From NCBI GenBank assembly GCA_036821185.1, contig DAISKD010000003.1, forward strand, positions 160,198-224,197: a stretch of DNA of 64,000 bases, given 5' to 3'. Shown here in pieces: positions 1 through 6,888 of this stretch. The position numbers were made by a program, and so were the translations under genes. Origin of the DNA: CALJTV01 sp036821185 (GTDB lineage: Bacteria; Chloroflexota; Dehalococcoidia; GIF9; UBA5629). Positions within the stretch are counted from its first letter, which is position 1. The number at the start of each line of letters is the position of its first letter. Under the pieces are notes generated by a model. It was not told where the DNA came from. It did not search any database and saw only the letters and a list, made by a program, of their open reading frames with translations.

Positions 1-56
1 ACCGGTCTGGCCTGGGGACGATCGTCCTTACCTGGCAGTTTGTCGATTGGGGCTAG
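1..56 (+). CDS. possible 3' end of an upstream gene (partial)
   Basis: Reading from base 3, the window opens with 17 codons ending in TAG at 54-56; the translation (ending TIVLTWQFVDWG) has the alternating hydrophobic pattern of a beta-strand. Two other frames are also open here for about 60-84 bases, so this assignment rests only on amino-acid texture. I do not recognise the protein. Confidence 0.25.
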   Translation, partial: RSGLGTIVLTWQFVDWG

Positions 57-74
57 GAAGTAACCGGGCTAGCC

Positions 75-90
75 ACCTGTCTTGACAGGT
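75..90. promoter_or_regulatory. palindromic operator candidate over the -35 box
   Basis: Perfect inverted repeat ACCTGTC-TT-GACAGGT (7-bp arms, 2-base centre). The -35 hexamer TTGACA (82-87) lies inside it, so a dimeric repressor bound here would block RNA polymerase. The length and symmetry suit a small dimeric repressor, but no regulator gene is adjacent in the window. Inference from position. Confidence 0.5.
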
Positions 91-110
91 TGGGGTGTTG
101 AACCTATAAT
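82..110 (+). promoter_or_regulatory. consensus sigma-70 promoter of the reductase/dehydratase operon
   Basis: TTGACA at 82-87 and TATAAT at 105-110 are both exact consensus hexamers with the optimal 17-bp spacing. Transcription would start near 117, giving a leader of about 60 nt before the SDR gene. A perfect-consensus promoter normally needs a repressor, which fits the palindrome on its -35. Confidence 0.8.
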
Positions 111-112
111 AC

Positions 113-138
113 CTAGCTATGCGAGGTACTGTAGCTAG
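113..138. repeat. inverted repeat at the transcript start
   Basis: CTAGCTA (113-119) and TAGCTAG (132-138) are perfect 7-bp inverted arms around 12 bases, immediately after the -10 box. They could form a hairpin at the very 5' end of the mRNA or a second operator half-site pair. Function is unknown. Confidence 0.4.
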
Positions 139-176
139 TTAAGCGGCATACCGGCCTCGTTTGTGGTAGCGGGAAG

Positions 177-992
177 ATGGACGGTAGCAAGTCTCTGAGG
201 GAACTTATCGATCTTAGCGGAAAATCTGCGGTGGTCACTGGAGGGGCGATGGGCATCGGTTTGGCCATATCATACAGACTAGCTGAGGCCGGTGCCTCGG
301 TGCTGATAGCGGACATAGCTGCTGGAGAGGCAGAGGAAGCAGCTCGAAGGTTGAAGGCTCTGGGGTACAGGGTTGATTGGTCCGAGTGTGATGTCAGCAA
401 AGAGGCTGATGTGAAGCGGATGGTCAGTACCTGTGTTGAATGGGCGGGTGGGGTGGACATACTGGTGAACAATGCCGGCATATATCCCAGGAAACCGCTG
501 AATGCCATGGGAGGGGAGGACTTTGACGGGGTAATAGCGGTAAACTTGCGGGGCACTTTTCTCTGCAGTCGTTATGCGGGTATGGAGATGGTGAAGCAGC
601 GGAGGGGTGGCTGCATTATAAACATAGCCTCGATAGAGGCGGTGCATCCCTCTGCGGGAGGGATGTCTGCTTATGATGCTTCCAAAGGTGGAGTGTGGGC
701 GCTGACCAAGAGCATGGCACGGGAGCTAGGGCAATATGGCATACGTGTGAATGCCATTGCGCCAGGGGCGATCAGGACAAGGGGGGTGTTCTCGCATCTG
801 GGTAAATCAGGTTCCGCTGAGGAAGAGAGGGCGCAGCTCAAAGAGCTTAAGGCATTCATGTCCCGCATGGTGCTGGGGAGGATGGGCGAAGCCGATGATG
901 TTGCCCGGGTAGCCTTGTTCCTGGCGTCTGACCTGTCCAGCTATATCACCGGTGAGATGGTAGTTGTCGATGGTGGGTATCTGGTGTCTTAA
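177..992 (+). CDS. short-chain dehydrogenase/reductase (FabG-like)
   Basis: A 271-aa classical SDR, expected to be a cytosolic NAD(P)H-linked oxidoreductase acting on a hydroxyl/keto group. Near the N-terminus is the nucleotide-binding motif TGGAMGIG, then the NNAG motif in mid-chain and the catalytic YDASK (YxxxK). The C-terminal stretch ending in VDGGYLVS is typical of 3-oxoacyl-ACP reductase relatives. It is the first gene of an operon with DegV and the benzoyl-CoA reductase-type subunits, 46 bp before degV, so a hydroxyacyl-CoA substrate is more likely than fatty-acid synthesis. That substrate call is inference. The ATG at 177 directly abuts GGGAAG, so spacing is poor and the start is not certain. 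Confidence 0.9.
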   Translation: MDGSKSLRELIDLSGKSAVVTGGAMGIGLAISYRLAEAGASVLIADIAAGEAEEAARRLKALGYRVDWSECDVSKEADVKRMVSTCVEWAGGVDILVNNAGIYPRKPLNAMGGEDFDGVIAVNLRGTFLCSRYAGMEMVKQRRGGCIINIASIEAVHPSAGGMSAYDASKGGVWALTKSMARELGQYGIRVNAIAPGAIRTRGVFSHLGKSGSAEEERAQLKELKAFMSRMVLGRMGEADDVARVALFLASDLSSYITGEMVVVDGGYLVS

Positions 993-1038
993 GGAGCAGA
1001 CATAAGGCTTTTTGTAGACTACAGGCAGGAGGTGGCTG

Positions 1039-1908
1039 ATGTCAAGAGTGCTGGTGATGACTGATACAGTGGCCTGTATACCTGAAGACCTGGCCAGGGA
1101 GTTGGGCATTAAGGTCGTGCCGGCGGCGAACATAATCGTTAACGGACAAAGTTACATCGAAGGTGTTACTCTCAAGGCCGCTGAGGCGTACCGCCTGATA
1201 ACCGAGGACCCGGATAGGTTTGTCACCTCGGCGATCCCACCGGACTACTTGCTCAAAGTCTATCTGGAACTTTCAGAAATGTATCAGGAGGTGCTTTTTA
1301 TCACCATATCCTCGGCGTTGAGCGCTGTTTCAAGGACAGCTACCATAGCTGTTGACCTTCTTCGTGAGCGTAAGCCCGGTATGACAATACGGGTGATGGA
1401 CTCTAAAGCTTGTGCTTCGACCCAGGGCCTGGTGGTACTGGCGGCTGCAAGGGCAGCGGCTCAGGGGAGAAGTCTGGACGAGGTGGAGAGCTTTGCCCGG
1501 AAGGTGAGGCAAGTTGCCGGTGGGCTGATGCTGTTGGACACTTTACGCTATGCCTACCGCACCGGGCGTATCTCCAAGGCCGCCTCACAGATTGCTTCGC
1601 TGCTCAACATTAAGCCGATAAATAGACTTACCGATGAGGGTAAAGTGGAGTTTGTCGATAGGGTGCGCAAGAAGGCTGAGGGGCTAAACCGACTCATGGA
1701 CATGATAGAGCGCCAGATGGGAACCAGCGCGCTCCATTTTATGGTCACACATGCGGCGGTGCCTGAACAGGCAGAGGAATTCGCAAAGCAGCTTAAAGGC
1801 CGTTTCAGGTGCCTCAGCATGGTGATCGGTGAGTTTAGCCCAGTGATGGGCTATGGTGCTGGCCCCGGGGTCATTTTCGTCGGCTTTCATCCCGAGGTAG
1901 CCATGTAG
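1039..1908 (+). CDS. DegV family fatty-acid-binding protein
   Basis: A 289-aa DegV-family protein. The family binds a single long-chain acyl group and, in Firmicutes, FakB members present fatty acids to a kinase; whether this one works with a kinase is unknown. Seen: N-terminal MTDTVACIPEDLARELGI, the ligand-site region around FVTSAIPP, and the C-terminal GPGVIFVGF motif. AGGAGG at 1027-1032 is 6 bases before the ATG, a strong ribosome site. Its place between an SDR and an acyl-CoA reductase/dehydratase system suggests a lipid or acyl-group role in the same pathway, but nothing in the sequence proves it. Confidence 0.9.
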   Translation: MSRVLVMTDTVACIPEDLARELGIKVVPAANIIVNGQSYIEGVTLKAAEAYRLITEDPDRFVTSAIPPDYLLKVYLELSEMYQEVLFITISSALSAVSRTATIAVDLLRERKPGMTIRVMDSKACASTQGLVVLAAARAAAQGRSLDEVESFARKVRQVAGGLMLLDTLRYAYRTGRISKAASQIASLLNIKPINRLTDEGKVEFVDRVRKKAEGLNRLMDMIERQMGTSALHFMVTHAAVPEQAEEFAKQLKGRFRCLSMVIGEFSPVMGYGAGPGVIFVGFHPEVAM

Positions 1909-1941
1909 ATTGCTTCCAGGTCGGAGAAAAACGGTCATCAA

Positions 1942-3105
1942 ATGGTCAACGCTCAGGTCGGCAGGCTAGCTGCACTTGAAAGGTTCAGAGAGGTAAATAG
2001 GACTTTCCCCAGGAACAGGGAGCTTGTGGAGTGGAAGGGCAGGGGTGGGAAGATGTTTGGCTGGCTATGCATCTATGTACCTGAGGAGATTATCCATGCT
2101 GCTGGTGTTCTGCCCATCAGAATTGTGGGCTATTCTCAGGAGATGGACCTCGACGATGGCAACGCTTACATGTATGTGAACAACTGCTCTTTTTCCCGCA
2201 GTTGTCTGCAGATGGGACTGAGGGGTGAATACGATTTTCTCGATGGCGTAGTAGGTGGTTCGACTTGCGATGGTGCCCGGCGGCTTTTTGACCTCTGGAG
2301 GCAATATGTGCGGACTCCGTTCCATCACGTGCTTACCGTTCCCCGCAAATATACAGGGCGGGCACACGCGCTTTATCATCGTGAAGTGCTGGATTTTAAG
2401 GAACACCTTGAGGAATATCTAGGCTTAAAGATAACCGAGGAGGCGCTCTATCGTTCTACCCTACTCTATAACCAGTCGCGGGAATTGCTACATAAGCTTT
2501 ATGACTTGCGCAAATTAGGGAAGCCGCCGATATCCGGGGCTGAGACGCTAGAAGTGCTTAACGCCAGCTTCCGGATGCCCAAAGAAATTTTTAATCAGTG
2601 GTTAGTGGACTTGCTTGAAGAGGTCATCTCTTTCCACAGGCAGTATTCGGGGCGGGTGAGGTTAATGCTGGTGGGCAGCGTGCTCACCAATACGGAGTTT
2701 GTGAGGTTTATCGAAGACCAGGGTGGGATGATTGTCACGGACGAACTCTGTACCAGCACCAGGTACTGGGGCGATCCGGTGGTGCTGGATGCCGGCGTTT
2801 CGCTTACCGAGGCTATTTCCCGCCGTTATTTGAATAATTTCCCCTGTGCGCGGATGTTTCCTTCGGAGGAACGCTTCCGACGAATAATCAAGGCTGCTCT
2901 GGAGTTCAGGGTGGATGGGGTGATCAGTGAGACCATCAGATACTGTGTGCCCTATGCTCACGACCTACCGCTGCTGGAGAAGAGGCTGCAGGAATATGGG
3001 ATACCCATGCTGGCCCTCGACATTGAGTACGGGGCCTCTGGCTCGGGGCAAATAAGGACCAGGGTGCAGGCTTTTATAGAGATGCTGGAGGCGAAGCGGA
3101 GATGA
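1942..3105 (+). CDS. 2-hydroxyacyl-CoA dehydratase / benzoyl-CoA reductase, BcrC/HgdB-like subunit
   Basis: A 387-aa member of the HgdB/BcrC family, which carries an Fe-S cluster and binds the CoA substrate in ATP-driven radical dehydratases and class I benzoyl-CoA reductases. The family's cysteines are visible in GGSTCDGARR, DELCTSTRYW and IRYCVPYAHDLP, and the C-terminal GQIRTRVQAFIEML matches the usual family ending. The length is close to BcrC/BzdN (about 380 aa). It overlaps the next subunit by 4 bp (ATGA), so the two are translationally coupled. Which substrate is reduced or dehydrated cannot be told from sequence alone; the four-subunit layout resembles benzoyl-CoA reductase more than simple 2-hydroxyglutaryl-CoA dehydratase. 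Confidence 0.85.
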   Translation: MVNAQVGRLAALERFREVNRTFPRNRELVEWKGRGGKMFGWLCIYVPEEIIHAAGVLPIRIVGYSQEMDLDDGNAYMYVNNCSFSRSCLQMGLRGEYDFLDGVVGGSTCDGARRLFDLWRQYVRTPFHHVLTVPRKYTGRAHALYHREVLDFKEHLEEYLGLKITEEALYRSTLLYNQSRELLHKLYDLRKLGKPPISGAETLEVLNASFRMPKEIFNQWLVDLLEEVISFHRQYSGRVRLMLVGSVLTNTEFVRFIEDQGGMIVTDELCTSTRYWGDPVVLDAGVSLTEAISRRYLNNFPCARMFPSEERFRRIIKAALEFRVDGVISETIRYCVPYAHDLPLLEKRLQEYGIPMLALDIEYGASGSGQIRTRVQAFIEMLEAKRR

Positions 3106-4367
3106 CCTCGCAGGTAACTGAGAACAAGTTAAGCGTCATCGTTAGAGCGTGCCGTTTGGTGCGGCGCATGTTGCGTGCCGACCCTGAGGCACGGCAGAGC
3201 CAGTTCATGTACTACAGCATGCTGGAAGAGTATTTTGCTCGCATCCTGAGGGCTAAAGAAGAAGGAGGGTTTGTGGTGGGACATACGGTCTTCTTTCCCG
3301 CCGAGATTATCTATGCCATGGGCCTGGTCCCGATGCATACCGAGACGGCAACCTGGACAATGGCATTGTTCACCGGTGAGTGCAGTGATATATTGGCTTC
3401 AGGCGCTCGCCTGGGGATGGCCCAGGAGATCTGTACGCCCCACCGCGGGCTGGCCGGTGCTTTCGCTTCCGGTGCTTTACCTCGTCCCGACGTGATGCTC
3501 TGGTCAAATATGGTCTGTGATAACACGGCCAAGAGTGGTGAGTTGATCATGGAGGTCTGTCATTGCCCGGGATTTTTCCTTGACCGTCCGTTCAAGCGAA
3601 GCCAGCATGAAATAGACTATCTGGTCAGTGAGCTGGAGGACATGGTACGTTTTCTTGAGGAGAAGTCGGGGAGAAAGATGGACTGGGACCGGCTGTCAGA
3701 GATCGTAGCCCGGATGGACAGACAGATTGAACTGGTAAGAAAGATAAACGAACTGAGAAAAAAAGTGCCCACGCCTTTCCGCCCCCAGGGCTTTCTGGAA
3801 TTGCTCACCGTGGACTATCTTTTCCCGGGACAGCCTGAGGCACTGGAGTATCTCGAGACCCTGCATCGGGAGCTGACCGAAGCGGTCAAAGAGGGGAGGG
3901 GGGCGGTGAAGGCGGAACGTTTCCGTCTGATGACCCTTTTCATCCCGCCGATGTACCTGATGGGGTTCCTTGACAGGATATCGCGTCAGTTTGGGGCGGT
4001 GAGTGTTATCGAGCCTTTCTTCACCTATTGGGGGGAGGGCAGGCTGGACCCGGCCCGTCCCTTGGAAAGCGTCGCCAGAAAGTCATACATGATACCGGAG
4101 ATGCGGATGTATGGCCCCCTCGACGAGCGGGCATTAAACGCTATCGTCCGTTGTGTCGAAGATTACAAGGTGGATGGTGCCATATATTATGCCGATGTGG
4201 GCTGCCGGCATAGCTGTGCCACAATAAAGCTGTTCAAAGACATCCTGGCGGAGAAAGATGTGCCCATGCTGGTGGTTGACTGCGATGTGGTGGACTCCAC
4301 AGTTACTTCTGAGGATGAGGTGCGTGAAAAACTGGAGCAGTTCTTCGAGCTTCTTGAGGAACGTTAG
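3102..4367 (+). CDS. 2-hydroxyacyl-CoA dehydratase / benzoyl-CoA reductase, BcrB/HgdA-like subunit
   Basis: A 421-aa second family subunit, similar in size to BcrB/BzdO. Cysteines sit in AQEICTPHRG, SNMVCDNTAKSG and DVGCRHSCATIK, candidates for cluster ligation, and MLVVDCDVVDSTV lies where the family has its late conserved Asp region. It pairs with the preceding subunit, starting inside its stop codon, and is followed 12 bp later by the ATPase subunits. Together they should form the heterodimer that holds the substrate and receives a low-potential electron from the activator. Substrate unknown. Confidence 0.85.
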   Translation: MTSQVTENKLSVIVRACRLVRRMLRADPEARQSQFMYYSMLEEYFARILRAKEEGGFVVGHTVFFPAEIIYAMGLVPMHTETATWTMALFTGECSDILASGARLGMAQEICTPHRGLAGAFASGALPRPDVMLWSNMVCDNTAKSGELIMEVCHCPGFFLDRPFKRSQHEIDYLVSELEDMVRFLEEKSGRKMDWDRLSEIVARMDRQIELVRKINELRKKVPTPFRPQGFLELLTVDYLFPGQPEALEYLETLHRELTEAVKEGRGAVKAERFRLMTLFIPPMYLMGFLDRISRQFGAVSVIEPFFTYWGEGRLDPARPLESVARKSYMIPEMRMYGPLDERALNAIVRCVEDYKVDGAIYYADVGCRHSCATIKLFKDILAEKDVPMLVVDCDVVDSTVTSEDEVREKLEQFFELLEER

Positions 4368-4379
4368 CGGGATAAAGCT

Positions 4380-5171
4380 ATGAAAGCAGTGGGAGTAGAT
4401 ATCGGCAGTCTGACGACCAAAGTGGTAGTCATGGAGGACAGCAGGATCGTCTCCTATGTGGTTGATGAAATAGGAGATGAGGTCGAGCAGTCAGCAAAGC
4501 GCGCTGTTGAGCACGCTTTGGAGAAGGCCGGTGCAATTAGGGGCGAGGACGTCTATATAATATCCACCGGGATCGGTAGCAGGGGCATTTCCTTTGGTCA
4601 GGCGCAGAAGGCTATTGCCACCTGTCTGGCACGGGGGGCTTTTTCCCTGTTTCCCGCAGCCAGGCTGGCCATAGACCTTGGGGCTGAGACCAGCACGGTA
4701 GTCAGGGTCAGTGAAAAAGGGCGCTTGATGGACTGGGCCAATCAGGACAAGTGCGCTTCGGGGACGGGGCTTTTTCTGCATCAGGTGGCCAAGTTGATGA
4801 ATCTATCTTTGTCAGAGATGGACAGCTTGCCCGTGCCTGATAGGTTCGCTGAAATTACCAACACCTGTGCCGTGTTTGCCGAGTCTGAAATAATATCCCA
4901 CATACATCGTGTCCCTCCCACTCCGAAGGAGGAAATAGTTGCCGGGGTATACTACTCGGTGGTGGGGCGGGTGATATCGCTTGTCAAGAGGGTGGGTGTT
5001 GCCAGAGAAGTAGCGGTGACCGGAGGGGTGGCGCTGAACAAAGGGCTGATAAAGGTGCTGGGGAAGGAGCTGGGCTTCGATGTTCTGGTGCCTGAGGAGC
5101 CGCGGATTGTGGCGGCGGTGGGGGCTGCCCTGATTGCGGCTGAGAACTATGAAAGAGGAGCAAACTCATGA
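4380..5171 (+). CDS. BcrA/BadF/HgdC-type activator ATPase (short subunit)
   Basis: A 263-aa ASKHA-fold ATPase, the electron-activating component of the dehydratase/reductase. Seen: phosphate-1 motif DIGSLTTKVV at the N-terminus, DLGAETSTVV in the middle, CASGTGLFLHQVA with the cluster cysteine, NTCAVFAESEI with the second cysteine, and the C-terminal adenosine motif TGGVALNKGL. In this family one [4Fe-4S] cluster bridges two subunits through those two cysteines, and ATP hydrolysis drives electron transfer. The length matches HgdC and BcrD. It overlaps the next ATPase by 4 bp, so the two likely form a heterodimer as in benzoyl-CoA reductase. Confidence 0.9.
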   Translation: MKAVGVDIGSLTTKVVVMEDSRIVSYVVDEIGDEVEQSAKRAVEHALEKAGAIRGEDVYIISTGIGSRGISFGQAQKAIATCLARGAFSLFPAARLAIDLGAETSTVVRVSEKGRLMDWANQDKCASGTGLFLHQVAKLMNLSLSEMDSLPVPDRFAEITNTCAVFAESEIISHIHRVPPTPKEEIVAGVYYSVVGRVISLVKRVGVAREVAVTGGVALNKGLIKVLGKELGFDVLVPEEPRIVAAVGAALIAAENYERGANS

Positions 5172-6223
5172 TCGTTGCCGGGATAGATATTGGCTCTCGT
5201 GCCGCCAAGGTGGTGGTGATGAGGGATGGAGAGATACTGTCCTCGGCAATAACGGACACCGGTCCGGAAAGCGTCAAAACGGCATATACTGCTATCGGTC
5301 TGGCTCTTGAGGGGACCGGTTTAGCCCTCGAGGACATCGTCTATATTGTTGCCACGGGCTATGGGCGGGTGCTGGTGCCTTTTGCCAATGAGAACATCTC
5401 TGAGATCAGTTGTCATGCCAAAGGGATAACCTGGTATTTCCCCTCGGTACGGACCATCCTGGATATGGGTGGCCAAGACTGTAAGGCGATTAACTGTGAT
5501 GAGAGAGGCTTGGTCACCAATTTTGTAATGAACGATAAGTGCGCCGGGGGTACCGGTAGGTTTCTTGAGCTGATAGCTGATGTGTTGAACGTGCGACTCG
5601 AGGACATCGGTGAGCTTTCTCTGGCAGCCGGGAGTGGCATCCCATTTAATACTGTGTGTGCCGTTTTTGCCAAGTCAGAAGCCATAGCTTATCTGAGGAA
5701 AGGCGTGAGCAAGGGTGAGATCCTAGCCGGGCTCCATGATGCCATAGCGGTGCGTGCTGTGAACCTACTGAACCGGGTCTCCATTCAGAGTGAGTTTAGC
5801 ATCACCGGCGGCATTGCCAAAAACAAAGGGATGGTGAGACGGCTGGCAGAAAAGGTGGGAATGGAACCATTGCTGTGTGATGACCCGCAACTGGTTGGGG
5901 CGTTGGGGGCTGCGCTTTTCGCCCGGGAGCGATTGGAAGGTAAGAGTGCCGAAGCGGGAAAAGCACAGTACGGCTATTCCGATGGTACCGGTGAGTATTA
6001 CATTACCATCGACATGCCTCGGTGCAATGGCTGTGGGGAATGTGTGAAAGCATGTCCAGCGGGCATACTGGTTATGGATGATAGGGGAAGTAGAGTTGTG
6101 GTGAGGGACGAGGCAAGGAAAAAGCTGGCATTGCTCTGCCCTGGCTTTGCCCGTTGCAGCCAACAACATGCGGTTAACTGTCACAGCGTTTGTCCTACAA
6201 ATGCTATCGGACATAGCTGGTGA
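5168..6223 (+). CDS. activator ATPase fused to a C-terminal ferredoxin domain
   Basis: A 351-aa protein. Residues ~1-260 are a second BcrA/HgdC-type ATPase (DIGSRAAKVV, DMGGQDCKAI, KCAGGTGRFLELIAD, NTVCAVFAKSEAI, TGGIAKNKGM). Residues ~275-351 form a ferredoxin-like region with CNGCGECVKACPAG and a second cysteine group ending in CHSVCPTNAIGHSW, enough for two [4Fe-4S] clusters. In known benzoyl-CoA reductase systems the electron donor is a separate ferredoxin; here it appears joined to the ATPase, which would channel electrons directly to the activator cluster. Last gene of the operon; the next gene converges 38 bp later. Confidence 0.88.
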   Translation: MIVAGIDIGSRAAKVVVMRDGEILSSAITDTGPESVKTAYTAIGLALEGTGLALEDIVYIVATGYGRVLVPFANENISEISCHAKGITWYFPSVRTILDMGGQDCKAINCDERGLVTNFVMNDKCAGGTGRFLELIADVLNVRLEDIGELSLAAGSGIPFNTVCAVFAKSEAIAYLRKGVSKGEILAGLHDAIAVRAVNLLNRVSIQSEFSITGGIAKNKGMVRRLAEKVGMEPLLCDDPQLVGALGAALFARERLEGKSAEAGKAQYGYSDGTGEYYITIDMPRCNGCGECVKACPAGILVMDDRGSRVVVRDEARKKLALLCPGFARCSQQHAVNCHSVCPTNAIGHSW

Positions 6224-6261
6224 TCTTGCCCTGAACGGTCAGTCCGTGGATACCGGATACG

Positions 6262-6645
6262 CTATGGCGCCTCTGTTATGATGGTGAAGGCGACGGCTTG
6301 AGAGTGTGAATGAGAGAGGGTAAGGGCTATGCGGAGCCTCTCAAAGCCCCTTTTGTGGATGTGGGCCGTGGGCAAGCCGGACTCGTTGTTTGTCACTTCG
6401 ATGTCTTTATAGCTGACGCCGGTCCTGTTGAGCCCTGACAGGGCTTTTACGATCGCCTCCTTGGCGGCGAACCTGACAGCGAGATGGGGTGCCGGTGACC
6501 TGTGGGCAAGGCAATAGTCCAGTTCTTTCTGAGTGAACACTCGGTGCAGAAAAGCGTCGTCAGCAGCCAGCCTGCGAAAGCGGTGGACGCTTTCTATGTC
6601 CACGCCGATTCCGAAGTCAGGTCTTTGGCTATATTCTTCGCCCAT
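6262..6645 (-). CDS. acpS: holo-ACP synthase
   Basis: A 127-aa phosphopantetheinyl transferase that loads CoA's phosphopantetheine onto acyl carrier protein. Both family motifs are visible: GVDIESVHRF near residue 12 (Mg-binding Asp) and RFAAKEAIVKAL near residue 58 (catalytic Glu and Lys). The length is normal with a short extra N-terminal stretch (MGEEYSQRPDF). No Shine-Dalgarno precedes the ATG at 6645, but a tiny SD-equipped reading frame ends 27 bases upstream, so translation may be coupled. Confidence 0.93.
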   Translation of the reverse strand: MGEEYSQRPDFGIGVDIESVHRFRRLAADDAFLHRVFTQKELDYCLAHRSPAPHLAVRFAAKEAIVKALSGLNRTGVSYKDIEVTNNESGLPTAHIHKRGFERLRIALTLSHSHSQAVAFTIITEAP

Positions 6646-6671
6646 AGATCATCACTGGTGCTGTCGCGCGC

Positions 6672-6698
6672 TCAGCGCTGGTACTTGCTAAGGTGCAT
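6672..6698 (-). CDS. possible 8-codon leader peptide upstream of acpS
   Basis: On the minus strand GGAGGG (6705-6710) is followed after 6 bases by ATG at 6698 and an eight-codon frame, MHLSKYQR, ending in TGA at 6672-6674. It has the best ribosome site in the acpS leader, while acpS itself has none. It may be a leader peptide or a ribosome-loading site. Chance occurrence is possible. Confidence 0.35.
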   Translation of the reverse strand: MHLSKYQR

Positions 6699-6771
6699 TT
6701 TATTCCCTCCACGACCTGGAAATCAACACCGAGGCAGCACCGGGCGCGAAAGTCCATGGTAGGGGCTGTGG

Positions 6772-6805
6772 ACTAGTACTTTATTACCATCTGTAAAGTA
6801 CTAGT
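6772..6805. repeat. 12-bp perfect inverted repeat between divergent genes
   Basis: ACTAGTACTTTA (6772-6783) and TAAAGTACTAGT (6794-6805) are perfect inverted arms around a 10-base loop. The genes on either side diverge, so a terminator is not needed here and there is no U-tract. An operator for the diguanylate cyclase promoter 20 bp downstream is the simplest reading. Confidence 0.6.
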
Positions 6806-6824
6806 AAATAGGGGTCAGGGGGTA

Positions 6825-6853
6825 TTGACTATTCGTATAATGTACCATAAAAT
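6825..6853 (+). promoter_or_regulatory. sigma-70 promoter of the diguanylate cyclase gene
   Basis: TTGACT (6825-6830) and TAAAAT (6848-6853), each one base off consensus, are 17 bp apart. The start site would fall near 6860, about 29 bases before the ATG at 6889, with AGGAGAAGG in the leader. Confidence 0.7.
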
Positions 6854-6888
6854 GGGGAAAATCGCAGGAGAAGGCCGGGTAAACGACC

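Noticed and set aside
6836..6841. TATAAT as -10 of the cyclase promoter
   Set aside because: An exact hexamer, but only five bases after TTGACT and with no -35 at 17 bp; the TAAAAT at 6848 pairs properly.
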